DNA of 64,000 bases from Bacillota bacterium (GTDB taxonomy: Bacteria > Bacillota > Clostridia > Acetivibrionales > DTU013): positions 62,001 to 126,000 of the forward strand of contig JAEZRE010000014.1 of the NCBI GenBank assembly GCA_023412915.1, in the 5' to 3' direction. This document shows positions 61,368-64,000 of this stretch, piece after piece. Within the stretch, counting starts at the first letter, position 1, and every line of letters starts with the position of its first letter. The position numbers were made by a program, and so were the translations under genes. Below the pieces are notes generated by a model. The model was given only the letters and a program-made list of their open reading frames with translations. It was not told the origin of the DNA and made no database searches.

Positions 61368-61817
61368 TTATTTTATCATTTTGCTGAGCTTGTTTACGAG
61401 CTCCTCCGCGATTTTCTCTGCCCTGCAAACAATCATAATCGTATCGTCGCCCGCTATCGTACCGACTATCTCGGTCCACTTGAGCGTATCTACGGCGGAA
61501 GCGGAAGCCTGCGCCATACCGGGCAGTGTTTTTACTATCACTATGTTATTGGCATAATCACAGCTTACGAAAGACTCGGTAAATATGGTAAGCAGCTTAT
61601 TGGTGATGGAAGTCTCACTATGTGTGATCGGAGCGTATCTGTAATGCTCGTCGTCCACCATGACCTTTATCAGCCTCAGTTCCTTAATATCCCTGGAGAC
61701 AGTGGCCTGTGTGACGTCCATACCGTTCTCCTTGAGTTTTTCCGCCAGCTCTTCCTGTGTCTCGATCTGATATTTTTCAATCAACTCAAGTATTTTCGCG
61801 TGTCTGCTGTACTTCAT
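61368..61817 (-). CDS. argR: Arginine repressor ArgR/AhrC
   Basis: The 149-residue regulator has an N-terminal winged helix (RHAKILELIEKYQIETQEEL; MDVTQATVSRDIKELRLIKV) and a C-terminal arginine-binding, hexamerising domain (TLPGMAQASASAVDTLKWTE, IVGTIAGDDTIMIVCRAEK). It controls arginine genes elsewhere on the chromosome. Its start overlaps the end of nadK by 32 bases, so the two are read from one message. Confidence 0.95.
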   Translation of the reverse strand: MKYSRHAKILELIEKYQIETQEELAEKLKENGMDVTQATVSRDIKELRLIKVMVDDEHYRYAPITHSETSITNKLLTIFTESFVSCDYANNIVIVKTLPGMAQASASAVDTLKWTEIVGTIAGDDTIMIVCRAEKIAEELVNKLSKMIK

Positions 61818-62688
61818 CTTTTTTCAGACTCTCTCCTCTATAATATATTTTCGTTCTGAGCACATTGAAGAAATTCCTTGATTTCAGTTTTATTAGCTTA
61901 ATAGAATAGGGCGATCTTTTGACCTCGATCCTGTCGCCGCCCCTTACTTCATGATCGTCCTGTCCGTCGCACGTGACCATTGCAGTATGCTGATAGTCTT
62001 CGCCGATCATCGCGCCTATCACGCTGTCCGGCTTGGTTACGAAGGACCTCGAATAAAGAATGTGAGGGCATATCGGTGTGATGAGCATAAGATCTGTATC
62101 CGGCTCCACTATGGGACCGCCGGCGGACAGAGAGTATGCTGTCGAACCGGTTGGGCTCGCAATGATAAGTCCGTCGCCCGGAAACGAATCGACAAATACA
62201 TCATTTATATATGCTTTGACATGTAAAATCCGTGAAACCGCTCCCCTGGCTATAACAACATCGTTCAGGGCAATATCCCTTTCCGGTTCACTATTTCTGC
62301 GGTATATTGCCGTGTCAAGCATCATTCTTTTCTCAACCTCATACATGCCCGCAAAGAGCTGTTCTATCGCATGATCTATCTCATTTCTGTCTACTTCCGT
62401 CAAAAATCCAAGGTTGCCGAGGTTTATCCCAAGTATCGGTATGCCTTTCGAATAAAGCCTTCTGGCGGCTTTCAGGAAGGTTCCGTCTCCTCCGAGGCAC
62501 ACGATGATCTCACTGTTACCGACAACGCCGTCTTCGTCCCCGCACGGCAGGCCGACGCCGGCTTTTTCCGCAAGGGTATCGGACATCAATGCGCTTCCGC
62601 CTCGTTTAATTATGCTATCGGCGAGCTGCCTGGTATATGCAAATTCCGTATCACGATCAGCGTTTGTAATAATACCGATCTTTTTCAT
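61786..62688 (-). CDS. nadK: NAD kinase
   Basis: The 300-residue kinase makes NADP from NAD. Motifs: CLGGDGTFLKAARRLYSKGI, ILGINLGNLGFLTEVDRNEI, ALNDVVIARGA and IIASPTGSTAYSLSAGGPIV. The ATG at 62688 (MKKIGIITNADRD) follows GAGGTGCTG; two more codons are possible upstream. Its 3' end overlaps argR. The order tlyA-nadK-argR-recN is common in Clostridia. Confidence 0.95.
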   Translation of the reverse strand: MKKIGIITNADRDTEFAYTRQLADSIIKRGGSALMSDTLAEKAGVGLPCGDEDGVVGNSEIIVCLGGDGTFLKAARRLYSKGIPILGINLGNLGFLTEVDRNEIDHAIEQLFAGMYEVEKRMMLDTAIYRRNSEPERDIALNDVVIARGAVSRILHVKAYINDVFVDSFPGDGLIIASPTGSTAYSLSAGGPIVEPDTDLMLITPICPHILYSRSFVTKPDSVIGAMIGEDYQHTAMVTCDGQDDHEVRGGDRIEVKRSPYSIKLIKLKSRNFFNVLRTKIYYRGESLKKDEVQQTRENT

Positions 62689-62762
62689 CAGCACCTCAGC
62701 TTTTAAAGCCTGCTTTTTATTTTACATTATATCGTATAATAATACAGAAGACAATTTTTTAG

Positions 62763-63572
62763 TTATAGTTCCTCATGCGATTGGTTTACTGTATTGTCGA
62801 TTTCAGGCAATATTTCCCCGATTGCCATCGCACCCGCTCCAAGAGCAAGGTAGCACAGATATTCTATGTTACCCTCCGGTCCCTTGATCGGTGAAAAAGT
62901 TATGCCCTTTACGCCAAAACCGATCTCCAAAGCAAAAGCTACTATTTTTTCCACCACCTGGCGATGGACCTCCAAGTCCCTCACCACTCCGTGTTTGCCC
63001 ACTTTATCACGGCCTGCTTCGAACTGCGGCTTTATCAGGCAAAGCACCTCTCCGGCAGCCTGGTTCAATAATTGTTTAACCGCAGGCAGAACTATTTTAA
63101 GCGAAATGAATGAAACGTCTATAGAGGCGAAATCGACAGCCATACCGATATCTTCAGGTTTTACATAACGGATGTTGGTCCTTTCAAGATTCAGAACACG
63201 CTCGTCGTTCCTGAGTTGCCAAGCCAGCTGTCCGTAGCCTACGTCTATAGCGACGACCTTCTCGGCCCCGTTCTGAAGCATGCAGTCGGTGAAACCTCCT
63301 GTGGAAGCCCCGACGTCCATCGCTTTTTTACCCTTCAGATCTATTCCGAAGTAACGGATAGCCTTATCCAGTTTCAAGCCGCCCCGGCTGACGAAGGGAT
63401 TCGGATTTTTTTTGACTTCAACTTCAGAATTCGCAGGATAGCTGCTCCCCGGCTTGTCCGCGCGTTCGCCGTTGACATAGACCAACCCGGCCATGACTGA
63501 GGCCTTCGCCCTCTCGCGGCTTTCGAACAAACCCTTTTGCACCAGCAGTGTATCAAGCCTTTCCTTTTCCAA
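62763..63572 (-). CDS. tlyA: TlyA-family rRNA 2'-O-methyltransferase
   Basis: The 269-residue protein has an N-terminal S4 domain (RLDTLLVQKGLFESRERAKA) and an FtsJ-like methyltransferase domain (AMDVGASTGGFTDCMLQNGA, VVAIDVGYGQLAWQLRNDER, DVSFISLKIVLPAVK). TlyA methylates 16S and sometimes 23S rRNA and in mycobacteria affects capreomycin sensitivity. The start is TTG at 63572, supported by GGAGGTAAC. It precedes nadK by 68 bases. Confidence 0.94.
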   Translation of the reverse strand: MEKERLDTLLVQKGLFESRERAKASVMAGLVYVNGERADKPGSSYPANSEVEVKKNPNPFVSRGGLKLDKAIRYFGIDLKGKKAMDVGASTGGFTDCMLQNGAEKVVAIDVGYGQLAWQLRNDERVLNLERTNIRYVKPEDIGMAVDFASIDVSFISLKIVLPAVKQLLNQAAGEVLCLIKPQFEAGRDKVGKHGVVRDLEVHRQVVEKIVAFALEIGFGVKGITFSPIKGPEGNIEYLCYLALGAGAMAIGEILPEIDNTVNQSHEEL

Positions 63573-63628
63573 GCTGTTACCTCCGAATAAAACTAACGAT
63601 TATTATTTGTAACCCATCAGTTACCAAT

Positions 63629-63854
63629 ACCTGCTGCGCAGGTTTGACGTCGTACAATATACAGTCAAAACCTGCCGCGCAGGTTGATTTCTATTGCGGA
63701 GTTTACGTTCCTAGAGCATATAAATTCGGCTGTGCGGAAAATTTAACTCGCTCCGCGCTGCTCCGCTCAAACAGAAATTTTCCCTTACCAATGCCTCATT
63801 AATATGCTCTACGTCACGAAACTCATGCAATACCAATCGACCTGCGCGGCAGGC
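63629..63854. repeat. Palindromic repeat cluster between tlyA and dxs
   Basis: Three CCTGC/GCAGG hairpins lie here: ACCTGCTGCGCAGGTTT (63629-63645), AACCTGCCGCGCAGGTT (63669-63685) and ACCTGCGCGGCAGGCT (near 63839-63854). Between the last two is a longer imperfect palindrome: TAGAGCATAT (63712) to ATATGCTCTA (63821) with inner GGAAAATTT/AAATTTTCC. No gene is visible in 63573-63895. Confidence 0.7.
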
Positions 63855-63895
63855 TGCTTTACTTACACAATTAGTCAGATACTCAGGTTTTAAGC

Positions 63896-64000
63896 CTATT
63901 TATTCTTCATCATTTTTATAATGCCGCGGCTGATGGATTCCGCATCGAGCCCGTATTTTTCAAAAATCTTGTCCCGCGGTCCGTGAGTTATAGGAACATC
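63896..64000 (-). CDS. dxs: 1-Deoxy-D-xylulose-5-phosphate synthase, C-terminal end (cut by window edge)
   Basis: Thirty-four codons and the stop are visible: DVPITHGPRDKIFEKYGLDA followed by ESISRGIIKMMKNK. This is the C-terminal signature of Dxs, which makes DXP from pyruvate and glyceraldehyde-3-phosphate for isoprenoid, thiamine and pyridoxal synthesis. Position before tlyA-nadK-argR-recN supports the call, as this is the standard Clostridia order. Confidence 0.85.
   Translation of the reverse strand, partial: DVPITHGPRDKIFEKYGLDAESISRGIIKMMKNK

Overview
The window looks like the chromosome of an endospore-forming, anaerobic-type Firmicute of the class Clostridia. The evidence is spo0A, spoIVB, a gerA-type germination operon, cotJABC, the dipicolinate synthase pair dpaAB, Gram-positive Shine-Dalgarno sequences (with frequent TTG/GTG starts), a Bacillus/Clostridium-type LexA box and a T-box leader. 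No genus can be named from this sequence alone. Most genes lie on the minus strand; plus-strand islands are the integrase module, cotJABC, the chemoreceptor/glycosylase block, dinB, and the rluA/merR-like pair.

Region by region: (1) 1-3831 is the right end of an AT-richer integrative element: helicase-loader and replication-organizer genes, small DNA-binding genes, a divergent repressor and a tyrosine integrase. It ends in a 49-bp copy of the 3' part of tRNA-Trp, so the intact tRNA should lie left of the window. (2) 3.9-11.5 kb holds an acyltransferase, a membrane protein, a lipoprotein whose only well-placed start is ATC, and gerAA-gerAB-gerAC followed by a 58-aa two-helix membrane protein not previously listed among long ORFs, a candidate germinant-receptor D subunit. 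(3) 11.5-15.9 kb holds a coupled pair of DUF2087 genes, a methyltransferase, tRNA-Pro(GGG), a NifS-like enzyme and an ECF-type S component. (4) 16-21.8 kb is a conserved block: dpaA-dpaB, an M16 peptidase, pnp with a long foldback leader, and rpsO. (5) 21.9-25.5 kb carries a MarR regulator, an ArsA/Get3-type ATPase with a small partner, and cotJABC.

(6) 25.6-37.1 kb is more individual: an unknown membrane-anchored protein, a frameshifted chemoreceptor, an AlkZ/YcaQ-type DNA glycosylase with a decayed duplicate of its own 5' end 2.5 kb upstream, an ECF sigma/anti-sigma/TPR operon with a possible self-regulated promoter, and a three-gene ABC-2 exporter operon. (7) 37.3-43.5 kb has a LexA-controlled dinB with a small downstream partner, a large solute-binding/PAS/GGDEF/EAL signalling protein, and a DksA-type zinc-finger protein with two small partners. 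(8) 43.7-53.7 kb is a housekeeping and division cluster: aroB, a T-box controlled long-form ileS, divIVA-like, ylmH, sepF, yggS, an HlyD-like protein and a cystathionine-lyase-fold enzyme. (9) 54-64 kb ends with rluA, a MerR/RacA-like gene, DUF421, a GyrI-like protein and the classic order dxs-tlyA-nadK-argR-recN-spoIVB-spo0A read leftward, with dxs cut by the window edge.

Non-coding structure of note: 48-bp tandem hairpin repeats between spoIVB and spo0A, palindromic clusters between tlyA and dxs, a REP-like hairpin before ileS, and imperfect direct repeats upstream of dpaA. I see no CRISPR array, rRNA operon or intact insertion sequence. All functional names are from reading sequence motifs; no database search was run.
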